From a virus, in IMG/VR virus record IMGVR_UViG_3300028666_000350, positions 1 through 24,475 of that record: a stretch of DNA of 24,475 bases. One strand, given 5' to 3'. A program made the position numbers and the translations under genes. Below are positions 14,124 to 22,427 of the stretch, one piece after another. Below the pieces are notes generated by a model that saw only the letters and a program-made list of their open reading frames with translations, was not told the origin of the DNA and searched no databases. The first letter of the stretch is position 1. Every line of letters begins with the position of its first letter.

Positions 14124-15607
14124 ATGCGTAGGTACTTTACGAGAGAATTGGTTAATGAACGAACATCCTCAGTTCGTTTTTCATCTCTTTGATTTCTTAA
14201 CATTCTTGCTATTGAAACCGCCCCGTTTTCAAACGCGGCACGATTATCAGCAACCCCGTCACCATCGTGAACTGGCTTCTTGGCCGAGTCCGCGGAGATA
14301 ACCGAATTGGCATACCGAGAGTTTGCTAAGGCATCATAGAGTTCCATGACAAAAGGACTTTCACTATTAAAAATAGTCATGGGTAGGATTGCGGCGGTAG
14401 CGATTCGGCGAGGCTCGTGGGTAATGGCATAGGAGTTGTACCGGAGATTAATGTGGTGCTTCTGTAAAACCTGAGCACAGGATAAGTTAGAAGCCATTGA
14501 TTTCTTGAAATGGTCGAGTTCTCCAAACCACGCCGTTGGTTTCTTCCAGTGCCGAACCTTATCCAGTAGTTTCTTCTGTACCTCAGTCTGGTACTGAGAT
14601 TCGTTGAAAGAAAGGTCGGGATTCATAAACGGCGCATACCATTCAATTTCCTTGTTATTGTTCGAGTAGCACTCGATGATTTTAAAGTTCCTGCCATTGT
14701 ATTGCCACCAAATAATAACCGTTAAATCTCCTCTACCAATATCCATTGATATATACAATGGTCTACCACTATCATACTCTATCGGTATCATTTTGGCATC
14801 CTTAATCTGTGGATAATAACGAGAAGCATCAGAAAGAGCGTAGGAAACTTCTAGTTCACGGAGAGCTTCGGGATTACGTTCTCCTTCCTTTAGTTTTCCA
14901 TCTGCCCATTCTTGGTCTTTCCAAGGATGGTCATGCCACGTTAGTCCAATATGGTCGCCTTTTTCATCTTGTTCCTTAACGAATCTATCGAAAATGGAAC
15001 CTACCTTCGAAGAGGAAACGTAGATTTGCACGCGAGAGACAGTGTTAAGAGATTGTTCTACTTGGTTGAAGTGTTGCACGAAGAAACACTCATCTATCCA
15101 TGTCACTGAGAAGCGACGAGAGCGGCCAGCCGAAGTGTTCGTAGTAGAACCGACGATAGAAGAACCTAAAACAGGATTGATGAGTTTTAGATTCATGTCC
15201 GTACTCGTTCCTTTCTTACCTTTGGGAGTATACCCTTGAGGCAGAAGTGCCTGAGGAGTCATGGAAATAAGCCAACGGATTTTGCCAAAGATACTTGCGT
15301 CGGGAAGTATGCTACCGTCATCTACTTCGGCTTCAGAACGAGAAAGTATAAACCCTGACCAGTTTGGGGTGAACATCCACCTCCAATAGAAATAGGCCGC
15401 GATTATCCAAGTAATACCCATTTCACGAGGTTTGTCGATGACGATTTTGTGTTCTTTGACATCGTTCTCAGCTTCCATGAGCTTGTACACAATGTCTCTT
15501 TGATAGGGGAAGAGAAAGAAGGGTTTGATAGCATTGCCGTAGTTAGGCAACTTTATGTAGCAAAAAGTTTCTATGAAAGCCACGGGGTCTACCGCCCAGA
15601 CATTCAA
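14120..15607 (-). CDS. terL: terminase large subunit
   Basis: The packaging ATPase-nuclease shows an adenine-site Gln36, a Walker A-like KPREMGIT (59-66), Walker B VTWIDE (168-173, Asp172-Glu173), a coupling segment VSSSK (197-201), and RNase H-like nuclease acids Asp289 (SMDIGRGD), Asp365 (ELDHF) and the DGDGVAD cluster (448-454). It drives DNA into the capsid with the portal. The listed start is TTG at 15607, the first standard start codon. The frame continues open and coding-like upstream for 39-40 more codons (WFSSPEYTARLRERYRQ and on) to an ATT at 15727, just after the in-frame stop of the preceding gene. The true N-terminus probably lies there. Confidence 0.93.
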   Translation of the reverse strand: MNVWAVDPVAFIETFCYIKLPNYGNAIKPFFLFPYQRDIVYKLMEAENDVKEHKIVIDKPREMGITWIIAAYFYWRWMFTPNWSGFILSRSEAEVDDGSILPDASIFGKIRWLISMTPQALLPQGYTPKGKKGTSTDMNLKLINPVLGSSIVGSTTNTSAGRSRRFSVTWIDECFFVQHFNQVEQSLNTVSRVQIYVSSSKVGSIFDRFVKEQDEKGDHIGLTWHDHPWKDQEWADGKLKEGERNPEALRELEVSYALSDASRYYPQIKDAKMIPIEYDSGRPLYISMDIGRGDLTVIIWWQYNGRNFKIIECYSNNNKEIEWYAPFMNPDLSFNESQYQTEVQKKLLDKVRHWKKPTAWFGELDHFKKSMASNLSCAQVLQKHHINLRYNSYAITHEPRRIATAAILPMTIFNSESPFVMELYDALANSRYANSVISADSAKKPVHDGDGVADNRAAFENGAVSIARMLRNQRDEKRTEDVRSLTNSLVKYLRI

Positions 15608-15739
15608 TATCTGTTCAGCCCGCTTAAAATCATCAGGCAGGAATTCCTTAACTTGACGATAGCGTTCCCGTAACCGAGCAGTGTACTCAGGGGAAGAAAA
15701 CCACTCGTCTACTTTTTTTATATTAATGGTAGTGGGGGA

Positions 15740-16483
15740 TTATTTACGTTCCTGAACAAAGTTCAGTAAATCCTGCTCGACCTCATCACGAGAAGCCCGA
15801 TTGATGTTGATTTGGTTGAGCACCATGCTATTGGGGCGGCTTTCATCCATCTTGCCCATAACGCCGACGATTTTCACAATGGAATCTATCTTCACTTTCG
15901 TAGAAAGAGCTTTGAGGTCTTTCTTGGTGAGGGAATTGACGAGAATGTGGAGAATAGAGGCGACTTTGAGGCGACTCTCAGCTATGAGGATATTCGGGTC
16001 AGGATTAGACATGACCTGTTGGCCTTTGGCGGCAGGAGTGTTATTGCTGGTCACTACAGGTACGTTGAGTTTTGTATTCTTCATCACATAAGGTGAAGTC
16101 ACCCAAGTAAAACGGTCAATGAGTTTCATCTTCGCTTCCATCTCCTGCGTGATGAGTCCAGGATACTTCTTAAGGAAGTTACCTACGATAACGGCCATGC
16201 CACCGAGTTTGTGATAGAGCTTCTGGGATTTTGAATCAGGGTCGGTTGAAAAATACCCCATTCGGTAGTACAACTCCATTTCAAATCCTGGAGGACCGCC
16301 TAAGATTTCAGCCTCGATATTCCTGAACATCTCATTGGTGACGTGGAAAACACCCTTTTCATCGGTATATCGAAGCATAAGGTTGAAAAAGGTCAGAAAG
16401 TTACCCTCTTTCCACTGAGCAATGTCGTAGAACTTGACCTGTTGCCCCAAAACTGACTTATAACGCTCAAATGTCGTGGTCAT
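15740..16483 (-). CDS. possible terminase small subunit
   Basis: The 247-residue protein immediately precedes terL, the usual place of the small subunit that recognises packaging DNA. It is largely helical, with YKSVLGQQVKFYDIAQWKEG near the start, a central proline/Asn-rich break (VVTSNNTPAAKG) and a C-terminal helix set ending ININRASRDEVEQDLLNF. No HTH motif is obvious, and small terminases are too diverse to name from sequence alone. The ATG lies inside the end of the upstream 74-residue gene (17-base overlap). The stop TAA is in frame with the open extension of terL, so readthrough would fuse the two. Confidence 0.5.
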   Translation of the reverse strand: MTTTFERYKSVLGQQVKFYDIAQWKEGNFLTFFNLMLRYTDEKGVFHVTNEMFRNIEAEILGGPPGFEMELYYRMGYFSTDPDSKSQKLYHKLGGMAVIVGNFLKKYPGLITQEMEAKMKLIDRFTWVTSPYVMKNTKLNVPVVTSNNTPAAKGQQVMSNPDPNILIAESRLKVASILHILVNSLTKKDLKALSTKVKIDSIVKIVGVMGKMDESRPNSMVLNQININRASRDEVEQDLLNFVQERK

Positions 16484-16691
16484 GGTATTTAGTTACATTA
16501 TCATAATAGTCATCAAGCTGGCCTATTTCACCCCGTTTAAGGGTATCTTCAGGATTGCGGAAAGGAATATAGGAACCGCATCCTGAACAGCGACGAAAAT
16601 AGACAACTTCATAAAAATGCTCGTGCTTACATCTTCGTCGCTTAGCATCAGCGATTTGTACCATCTGGTTAAGATAGCGTTTGTAAGCCAC
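16467..16691 (-). CDS. 74-residue zinc-ribbon-like protein
   Basis: This small protein starts with GTG at 16691 and carries CKHEH near 21-25 and CSGCG about ten residues later, a plausible Cys/His metal site. Its basic N-terminus (RYLNQMVQIADAKRRR) could contact DNA. It opens the leftward run that includes the terminase and overlaps the next gene by 17 bases. Position before the terminase genes could mean a packaging or regulatory role, but no family is recognised. Confidence 0.6.
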   Translation of the reverse strand: MAYKRYLNQMVQIADAKRRRCKHEHFYEVVYFRRCSGCGSYIPFRNPEDTLKRGEIGQLDDYYDNVTKYHDHDI

Positions 16692-16769
16692 GTCTTTGTA
16701 TGGTCTGATTATACTCCAGTCAATGGTACAATGAAAGAAAGAGTCAATTATTCATTAACAATTTTATAT
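16692..16769. promoter_or_regulatory. divergent promoter region
   Basis: This gap separates the leftward packaging genes from the rightward 74-residue gene. On the minus strand a perfect TATAAT lies at 16708-16713 without a good -35. On the plus strand TGGTACAAT (16724-16732) is an extended -10. The word CAGTCAATGGT (16717-16727) is identical to one inside the promoter at 17655-17665 and could be an operator. Both promoter calls are tentative. Confidence 0.35.
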
Positions 16770-16994
16770 ATGGCACATATGAAACCTAAAGGAGCTAAGG
16801 GAAAAACCCAAGTAAAGAAGCTCGGCAGAAATTACAAGACCGGAGGGTTTAAGAAAATTGCTGAGAAGGCAGAGAAAGAGTACGGCTCTAAGGAAGAGGG
16901 AAAACGTGTCGCTGGTGCGGTGTTCAATAAGATGGCGAAAGCACACGCCGCTAAAACAGGAGGTATGGCACCGAGTTACTCAAAGAAGTATTAA
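16770..16994 (+). CDS. small basic phage protein, only plus-strand gene
   Basis: The 74-residue protein is very basic, with NYKTGGFKKIAEKAEKEYGS and EEGKRVAGAVFNKMAKAHA, a pattern (KYGSKEAGKRVAGA-like) that recurs in small proteins of many phages with no known role. The ATG at 16770 is chosen because the longer frame upstream would overlap the opposite-strand gene. No Shine-Dalgarno site is seen. It is followed by a strong bidirectional terminator. Its opposite orientation suggests separate control, and its composition suggests DNA binding. Confidence 0.7.
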   Translation: MAHMKPKGAKGKTQVKKLGRNYKTGGFKKIAEKAEKEYGSKEEGKRVAGAVFNKMAKAHAAKTGGMAPSYSKKY

Positions 16995-16997
16995 AAC

Positions 16998-17024
16998 AAA
17001 AACCGCCCTCTCAGGCGGTTTTTT
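16998..17024. terminator. bidirectional intrinsic terminator
   Basis: AAAAACCGCC (16998-17007) pairs with GGCGGTTTTT (17014-17023) around a 6-base loop, with a run of T on the right and a run of A on the left. It works in both directions, ending the plus-strand gene and the leftward GroES unit. Confidence 0.9.
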
Positions 17025-17025
17025 G

Positions 17026-17082
17026 TTACTTGGCTGGTTTGCTAGGCTTGGGGCGACGAACTTTGGCTGAACCAATTGGCAT
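17026..17082 (-). CDS. possible 18-residue basic peptide after groES
   Basis: ATG at 17082 follows the groES stop by one base (TAACATG, the same joint as at the portal gene) and the frame ends at 17026 next to the terminator. The 18 residues are Lys/Arg/Pro rich (VRRPKPSKPAK). The junction is suggestive, but the length gives no statistical support. Confidence 0.25.
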   Translation of the reverse strand: MPIGSAKVRRPKPSKPAK

Positions 17083-17083
17083 G

Positions 17084-17419
17084 TTATTGAAATTTAGCGA
17101 GTAAACGACACATTAACCTGTTAATTATACCACGATTTGACCAACGGACGCCGACAACGTCTGCGTCTTCAATAAGAAAGACTTGCTTATCACCATCGTC
17201 TTCAGTGACGAGGCGGAGTTCATCTACAGAGTACCGACGAAAGAACAACTGGTCGCCTGGAGTGAAACGAGATTTCGCACCAGCTTTTAATACCTTACCA
17301 GTGACAGGGGTTGAATACGCTTGGGCTTGAGAGAGAGAAATACCAGAGGAGGTCTCGATGCCAGTCTCAGGAATATCAACAATGCAATACGAGCGAAGTG
17401 GGGTGAATTCGGAGTTCAT
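17084..17419 (-). CDS. groES: GroES-type co-chaperonin (Cpn10)
   Basis: The 111-residue protein has the Cpn10 outline. The PLRSYCIVDI strand matches RPLHDRVIVK. A mobile loop follows at about 17-33 with SGISL (25-29) in place of GGIVL, whose hydrophobic tripeptide docks on GroEL. TPVTGKVLKAGAKSRFTPGDQLFFRRYSVDEL matches the G-x-V, vkvGD and VLF core (given in pieces: TGKVLKAG, TPGDQLFF), and VFLIEDADVVGV matches the final strand with its ED motif. A C-terminal basic extension of about 18 residues (RWSNRGIINRLMCRLLAKFQ) is not normal for GroES. Its ATG overlaps the stop of the small membrane gene (TAATG). It probably caps the phage GroEL encoded 4 kb downstream. Confidence 0.88.
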   Translation of the reverse strand: MNSEFTPLRSYCIVDIPETGIETSSGISLSQAQAYSTPVTGKVLKAGAKSRFTPGDQLFFRRYSVDELRLVTEDDGDKQVFLIEDADVVGVRWSNRGIINRLMCRLLAKFQ

Positions 17420-17646
17420 TATAAGTACAAATCAGCGTTAGTTGCGTTCGTTACGATACCATCATAAATACAACCGATAATTAAACCTATAACTGCCCCA
17501 ACAAAACCTCCCATATTAAAACCTATAATAGCCAATACTATAGGGGCAAGGAGCGTTAGATAAAATAATATTACACCAACAAAAAAGAACGGAAATGCTA
17601 TACCTTGACCAATATTCTTTAGAATGTTTAACATTCCCTTAATCAT
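17419..17646 (-). CDS. small two-span membrane protein before groES
   Basis: The frame encodes up to 75 residues with two hydrophobic segments, about 15-41 (GIAFPFFFVGVILFYLTLLA onward) and 42-60 (GFNMGGFVGAVIGLIIGC), and a polar end. It overlaps groES (TAATG). The first ATG (17646) lies inside the -10 of a strong promoter, whose start point falls at the next in-frame ATG (17634). The real product is therefore probably 71 residues from a leaderless message. It could be a holin-like or inner-membrane protein. No family is recognised. Confidence 0.6.
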   Translation of the reverse strand: MIKGMLNILKNIGQGIAFPFFFVGVILFYLTLLAPIVLAIIGFNMGGFVGAVIGLIIGCIYDGIVTNATNADLYL

Positions 17647-17669
17647 AGTCGATAACCATTGACTGTCAA
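17642..17669 (-). promoter_or_regulatory. sigma70-type promoter of the groES unit
   Basis: A perfect TTGACA (17664-17669) is followed after 16 bases by TATGAT (17642-17647). It fits into the short gap between the 953-residue gene (stop at 17672) and the membrane gene. The predicted start (about 17635) coincides with an ATG at 17634. The spacer contains CAGTCAATGGT, shared with the divergent promoter region. Confidence 0.65.
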
Positions 17670-17671
17670 GA

Positions 17672-20533
17672 CTACTTTTCCTTACCCTGTGGATTACTTA
17701 TTACATTTGCTGTTTGTATAGAGATGGGAAGTTTCATCTTATTGAGTGCTGGAATCACGGTATCTTTCACAACAGAGGCACCTGTTGTCCATGAATTCTC
17801 AGGTAGAATACCTTGTTCAGTTGCTTGAGCAATGATTTTATCAAGTGTCATGGAAGACTCATTTGAGGCACCCATTGCCAGACGACCAAAGTGGAAGGCC
17901 ATCATAAATTTACTTCTTGTAATAAGCCCAACAATACCCAGACCAAGTTGGGAAGTCTGCGTTGTAGAAAGTTTTTTGTTTGAGGCGTCTACATGTTTTT
18001 GAAGTAGTTCTGCATCTGTTGTTATTTTTTGTATCTCTTCTGGAGTCGTATCCAAAAGCATTGCCTGTACTTCAGGATTACCACCACCAATTTTCTCAAA
18101 ACCTTTGATAAGGTTACTAAAGTCAAAAGTTCCATCAGGATTTTTCGTAACCAAATCACCCTTAAGAGACTGGGAAATAGCACTTTGGCGAATGTAATCC
18201 CATACTTTCTGTCCATCTGCACCACCTGATACAAGAGTGCTTTTAAGAGCAGAAAGTTCAGCAGGGTCTTCAATAGCACCAATCTGTTTAACCATCGCTC
18301 CGACACCTTTTGTCGTTGCAGTTCCAACCAAAGAGGTGAGTGTATTAACGCTCTTATACTGATTCTTCAAGTCACTGAGATTCTGAGATTGTTCAGGAGT
18401 TAGGGCGGTAGTCGGTGCTTCTTCACCAGGAGTAGAAACAACACCAGCAGTTGGGGCCTTTTCAGTTCCACCCTGGAATAGAGAATTGAAAGCATTTGCT
18501 CCTGTAGGTTTAATCACCGTCTCAGAAATTCTTAAATCAGCAACTTGGGCTGGTGTCAGAATCTTATCTCCACCATTTTTCAAGAAATCAGTAATGATTG
18601 AAGAATCTTTTGCCGCAAGAGCTTGCTCTTTTAGAGAATCAGAAAGATTCATCTGGAAACGAGTCAGAGAATCTACATCTCCTTTGAATGAATCAAGAAC
18701 TGCGCTAATTTCAGGAGCTGTTGGCGCAGTCTTTAGACTAGCTATATTCTGCACAGCTTGGTCAGCAGTTTGAGCGTTGACAATAGCCTTTGAAATTGTA
18801 CCTTCTCCAGCAGACTGGACTAATCCCTTTATACTTTTTGAATCATCAAGAAAAGACTTTGCCTCAGGAGAAGCGGAACTATACATATCATTCTCAATGG
18901 AACCATAGAGTTTGTTCATCATTCCTGTTGCTACAGGGTCGCCTGTAATTGAAGTAGCATCTACGCGAATATGATTCGCTAAAGTATCCAAGACTGAAAG
19001 CGTTGTCTGTTTTCCATTTAATAGTGCAGTAACTTGCCCAGCATACTTTTGTAAAATCTCATTATTTTTCCCTATCTTACCTTCGGGTGCCATTTGTTCA
19101 CCCATGAGAGGAACAGGTTGACCTGTCATTTCAGACGGACTCATTTTCTCAACATATCCGTTTACGTCACGCAGAGCAGTTGCTGTTTCGCCTAGCTTTT
19201 CAACTGGGATAGTATCTTGATTGCGGAAAAATCCTTGTTCGTAATCATTTTTCTGCTGATACAGGTTATTTAGTTTTGAACGTAAATTGTCTCCGACGGC
19301 AGTTGTATTATCTTGAGCGTTGAATTTGGTAGAGTTTACAAAATCAGTAGCCTTCTGGTCATATTGACTATTAAATTCGGCAGCTCGTGAATTTAGTTCA
19401 GATACAGCCAAATCGCTCTGGTCGAGAGGAATTTGAGCTAATCTTGTGGCATTTGAGCTTACAAGATTTGAAAGAGCGTTGAACGCGGGAGAAGTTAATG
19501 CCATTCTAGCTCCAGCCCCAAGAAGGCCAGTACCAGTATTTAAGACCGAACCAGTAATAAAACCCATAGCAGCACTCTCTGTTGCATCGCTAGCAATCTT
19601 ACCAGGGTCAGAAACGCCAGCCCCAATATCTTGGGTGGCTGAAAGAAAAGCATTTGTCGCACCAAATTTAAGGCCAGTTTTTAATGCCCCGAGAGCAAGT
19701 GTTTTCCATAATGGAGTTGATTTTGTTGCAACACTAGCCGCAGTTTCAGCAGCAGAACCAGCAGCAGAGTTGGCACCACCAGCAACTCCTTCTGCGGCAC
19801 CACCGAAACCTCCAGCAACACCGTCCCATGCCAAAGCAGAATTTACCGTGTCTCCGACAAATTGAGCAATCTTTTGAACAAATCCAGCCTTATCGTTATT
19901 AGCCGCTTGACCACCAATCGGCCTGACTACAGTAAGAAGTTTTCCTTGCTTATCAAATATGGGAAGTCCGGAATCATAAAGAGCAGATTCTTTATCAGTC
20001 CCCGAAATAGCTGTGTTATACCCCCAGTTAACAGCACCCTGTCCGAATCGGTCAAGCAAACTACCAGGCTTTGAACCTGTTGAAATAGCTGCACCCAAAG
20101 AAGCAACTCTGGCACCTATATCACCTATTGCTCCTTCTGCCCCTGCTTCTATTGAAGCGACTGGGGTTGCTAATGCTCCTAACAAACCTGAACCAATACG
20201 TTCCATAAATCCTGGAGCCTGAGATTGTGCTTGGACATTCTGACCTGTACCAACAGCATTTTTATACTGTTTGAACATAGAATCGGAGGCATTTTGCATC
20301 TCTCCCTGTGAGGCATTATTGGACTTTAGATAGTCCATTGTATTGTTGTAGTTTTCTATAAAATCACTTGAAAGTTGAATGGGGGCTGCTGGTTGTGTAG
20401 AAAAAGAAGTATTAGTCGGTGTTGTTGTTGATAGAGTAGTTGTATTCGTTCCAGCATTTTTAACGGGTGGAACTAATGTTGGCGTTCCACTTGCGGCAGT
20501 TGTCAGCGTCTGAAGAGGAGAGGTCGTTGCCAT
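17672..20533 (-). CDS. large internal/ejection-type virion protein
   Basis: The 953-residue protein begins with a Thr/Ser/Pro-rich low-complexity leader (1-55). A region of Ala/Gly-rich hydrophobic helices follows (about 110-345, e.g. LLGALATPVASIEAGAEGAI and GGAAEGVAGGANSAAG), like glycine-zipper segments of phage ejection proteins that enter the host membrane. The rest is largely helical and charged (LNNLYQQKNDYEQGF, ISAVLDSFKGDVDSL), with a final hydrophobic patch (LGLGIVGLITRSKFMMAF). No lysozyme or transglycosylase motif is seen. It starts one base after the preceding stop (TAATATG). A tape-measure protein is the main alternative. Confidence 0.55.
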   Translation of the reverse strand: MATTSPLQTLTTAASGTPTLVPPVKNAGTNTTTLSTTTPTNTSFSTQPAAPIQLSSDFIENYNNTMDYLKSNNASQGEMQNASDSMFKQYKNAVGTGQNVQAQSQAPGFMERIGSGLLGALATPVASIEAGAEGAIGDIGARVASLGAAISTGSKPGSLLDRFGQGAVNWGYNTAISGTDKESALYDSGLPIFDKQGKLLTVVRPIGGQAANNDKAGFVQKIAQFVGDTVNSALAWDGVAGGFGGAAEGVAGGANSAAGSAAETAASVATKSTPLWKTLALGALKTGLKFGATNAFLSATQDIGAGVSDPGKIASDATESAAMGFITGSVLNTGTGLLGAGARMALTSPAFNALSNLVSSNATRLAQIPLDQSDLAVSELNSRAAEFNSQYDQKATDFVNSTKFNAQDNTTAVGDNLRSKLNNLYQQKNDYEQGFFRNQDTIPVEKLGETATALRDVNGYVEKMSPSEMTGQPVPLMGEQMAPEGKIGKNNEILQKYAGQVTALLNGKQTTLSVLDTLANHIRVDATSITGDPVATGMMNKLYGSIENDMYSSASPEAKSFLDDSKSIKGLVQSAGEGTISKAIVNAQTADQAVQNIASLKTAPTAPEISAVLDSFKGDVDSLTRFQMNLSDSLKEQALAAKDSSIITDFLKNGGDKILTPAQVADLRISETVIKPTGANAFNSLFQGGTEKAPTAGVVSTPGEEAPTTALTPEQSQNLSDLKNQYKSVNTLTSLVGTATTKGVGAMVKQIGAIEDPAELSALKSTLVSGGADGQKVWDYIRQSAISQSLKGDLVTKNPDGTFDFSNLIKGFEKIGGGNPEVQAMLLDTTPEEIQKITTDAELLQKHVDASNKKLSTTQTSQLGLGIVGLITRSKFMMAFHFGRLAMGASNESSMTLDKIIAQATEQGILPENSWTTGASVVKDTVIPALNKMKLPISIQTANVISNPQGKEK

Positions 20534-20534
20534 A

Positions 20535-22427
20535 TTATTTGAAGTCGCTAGGAACCGTTACTCCGTAATTAGTATTTAGCGTTGCTGGTTGATTACTTCC
20601 TGTAGTTGAATTTGTTTGTGTCTGACCGTTATTAACAATAGCTTGATAGCCAGGAGATTGCATAAGTGTTGTGAGATATGACATCGAACCCTTAATGCCC
20701 GAATTCCCTGAAAGGACAGAATTTCCTGAATCGGTTTTAATATTTGTTTGGATTGTATTATTTAATTGACCAGCCCACCCAGCGACGATAGATTGAAGAC
20801 CTCCAGGATTCTTTGCTTGAGAATAGATAGCCTTGAGTTGGTCGGAAGTCGGCACAGTTCCATACGTTGCTTTGTAAATATTAGAAACAGTAGATGCTAG
20901 TTGGGCAGCAGTCTGAGCTTGCTGAGAAGCAGGATTACCGATAACACCATTAAGAACATCGAGTCCTGTCTGAACAGAACCGCTATTGCCCTGAAGCATA
21001 CTCGTAAGGCCCGCAATGCTCTCGATGCCATTTTGATAATCACTATATCTTTGTGCCACACCCGTAACATACGTTCCAACAGAGACATCCTTAAGAGTAT
21101 TTTCAATACCTACTCTCGCCTGATTTGCCATAGCGTTTAATCCAGACACTGTGTAATGAGTCTGACCATCAGAGCCAGTATAGGTTCCTGTTATATCTGC
21201 CTGAGTTCTTGTAACATCATTTTGAGTTCTAATAGCGTTAAGATTTACACCTTCCTGTTTCAAACCAAGATTCTGTGCATTGTAGTAATTTGAAATGACG
21301 GCGTTAGAGAACGATGTTGAGAGTGTCGCCAATTCTCCGTAAGCCTGTTGCGTGGCATTAGAAACAATAGAGTTGTAATTCTGCATCGCACCCTGATACG
21401 CGGTTATGTCATTTGCTTGGAGGGCGATGTCAGCGGCTTGCCAGTTGGTATTCAGTTGTGTTTGAGCCATAGCAAAGTAACCGCCGATTTTAGCGATAGA
21501 GGCTTGGTTGGTAGCCGAGGGACCGAAAGCATCAAGACGAGCAGCGATTCCTGCCGCAGCTCCGATGGCGTTATTCGCTTGGAAAGCTAACTGTTGAGAT
21601 TGAGCAGAATAGTTTGCATCAGTGGAAGCTTTCTGTCCATCATACTGAGCGGCGATAGTATAGAGCTGGGAGTTGAGATTTGCTTGAGCAGCTTGCTGAA
21701 TAACATTCATTCCTGTGAGGGCAAAACCTGCGGCATTATTCGTTGCGGCATTTAACATTCCGTTAATGTCAGGTCCTTGAGAATTCCCAGTATTGTTATC
21801 TTGAGAGTTCCCAGTATTGCCAGTGCTCCCAGCTGGGGTATTGAACTGAGAAGTATCAACGGCGGGTGGAACCGTTACCGTTCCAGCAGATGTTTGAGTA
21901 TTATTAGTCTGCATATCAGACGACGTTTTTACTGGAGAAGTAGTCGTTGTTTGCTGAGGTTGGGTTTGTGACTGAATCGTTTGAGAACCAGGACTAGAGA
22001 ACAACAATGAAGCATACGGATTTGCCGTAGGTGGAGGAGTGAGCGAGGCCGTAGCCGAGGAAGTTGCTCCACCTATCTGTTGGTTACTCAAAGCTAGAGC
22101 CGAAGAAGAGAACCCAGAAGGGGAACTGCTGTTGTTTATAGATTGAGGAGTGGTAAAAAGTCCAGGATTAGGATTCTGCACTGCTTGACCAGAAGCATGG
22201 TAACTGACATTGGGAGTAGTCGGAGAAGAATAGAGTCCTGTTGTGGGGTTATATGAGTAACCTGTTGATGAAGCAGGAAGATTGGGGCCGGTTGCACCAC
22301 TAATGGCTCCCTGAACAGAACCAACTAAATTTGTACTAGCACCCGTGCTACCAGCAAGATTAGGACTAATTGTTCCTGTGTAAGTTGGATTACTATCTAC
22401 CGTCGTATGGGGAGAAGAAGTTGCCAT
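20535..22427 (-). CDS. large low-complexity virion protein
   Basis: The 630-residue protein has a long N-terminal third of low complexity rich in Ser, Thr, Pro, Gln and Asn (YNPTTGLYSSPTTPN, QTQPQQTTTTSPVKTSS). An Ala/Gln/Asn-rich helical part follows from about 225 (QAAQANLNSQLYTIAAQYDG, FQANNAIGAAAGIAARLDAFG), resembling internal core proteins of short-tailed phages. Gene order beside the 953-residue protein supports a shared ejection complex. Both ends join neighbours by the TAATATG junction. No family motif can be named. Confidence 0.5.
   Translation of the reverse strand: MATSSPHTTVDSNPTYTGTISPNLAGSTGASTNLVGSVQGAISGATGPNLPASSTGYSYNPTTGLYSSPTTPNVSYHASGQAVQNPNPGLFTTPQSINNSSSPSGFSSSALALSNQQIGGATSSATASLTPPPTANPYASLLFSSPGSQTIQSQTQPQQTTTTSPVKTSSDMQTNNTQTSAGTVTVPPAVDTSQFNTPAGSTGNTGNSQDNNTGNSQGPDINGMLNAATNNAAGFALTGMNVIQQAAQANLNSQLYTIAAQYDGQKASTDANYSAQSQQLAFQANNAIGAAAGIAARLDAFGPSATNQASIAKIGGYFAMAQTQLNTNWQAADIALQANDITAYQGAMQNYNSIVSNATQQAYGELATLSTSFSNAVISNYYNAQNLGLKQEGVNLNAIRTQNDVTRTQADITGTYTGSDGQTHYTVSGLNAMANQARVGIENTLKDVSVGTYVTGVAQRYSDYQNGIESIAGLTSMLQGNSGSVQTGLDVLNGVIGNPASQQAQTAAQLASTVSNIYKATYGTVPTSDQLKAIYSQAKNPGGLQSIVAGWAGQLNNTIQTNIKTDSGNSVLSGNSGIKGSMSYLTTLMQSPGYQAIVNNGQTQTNSTTGSNQPATLNTNYGVTVPSDFK

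Noticed and set aside
19446-19865. 139-residue plus frame opposite the 953-residue gene
   Set aside because: It is the antisense of the Ala/Gly-rich region, giving Ala/Pro-rich translation typical of shadow frames.
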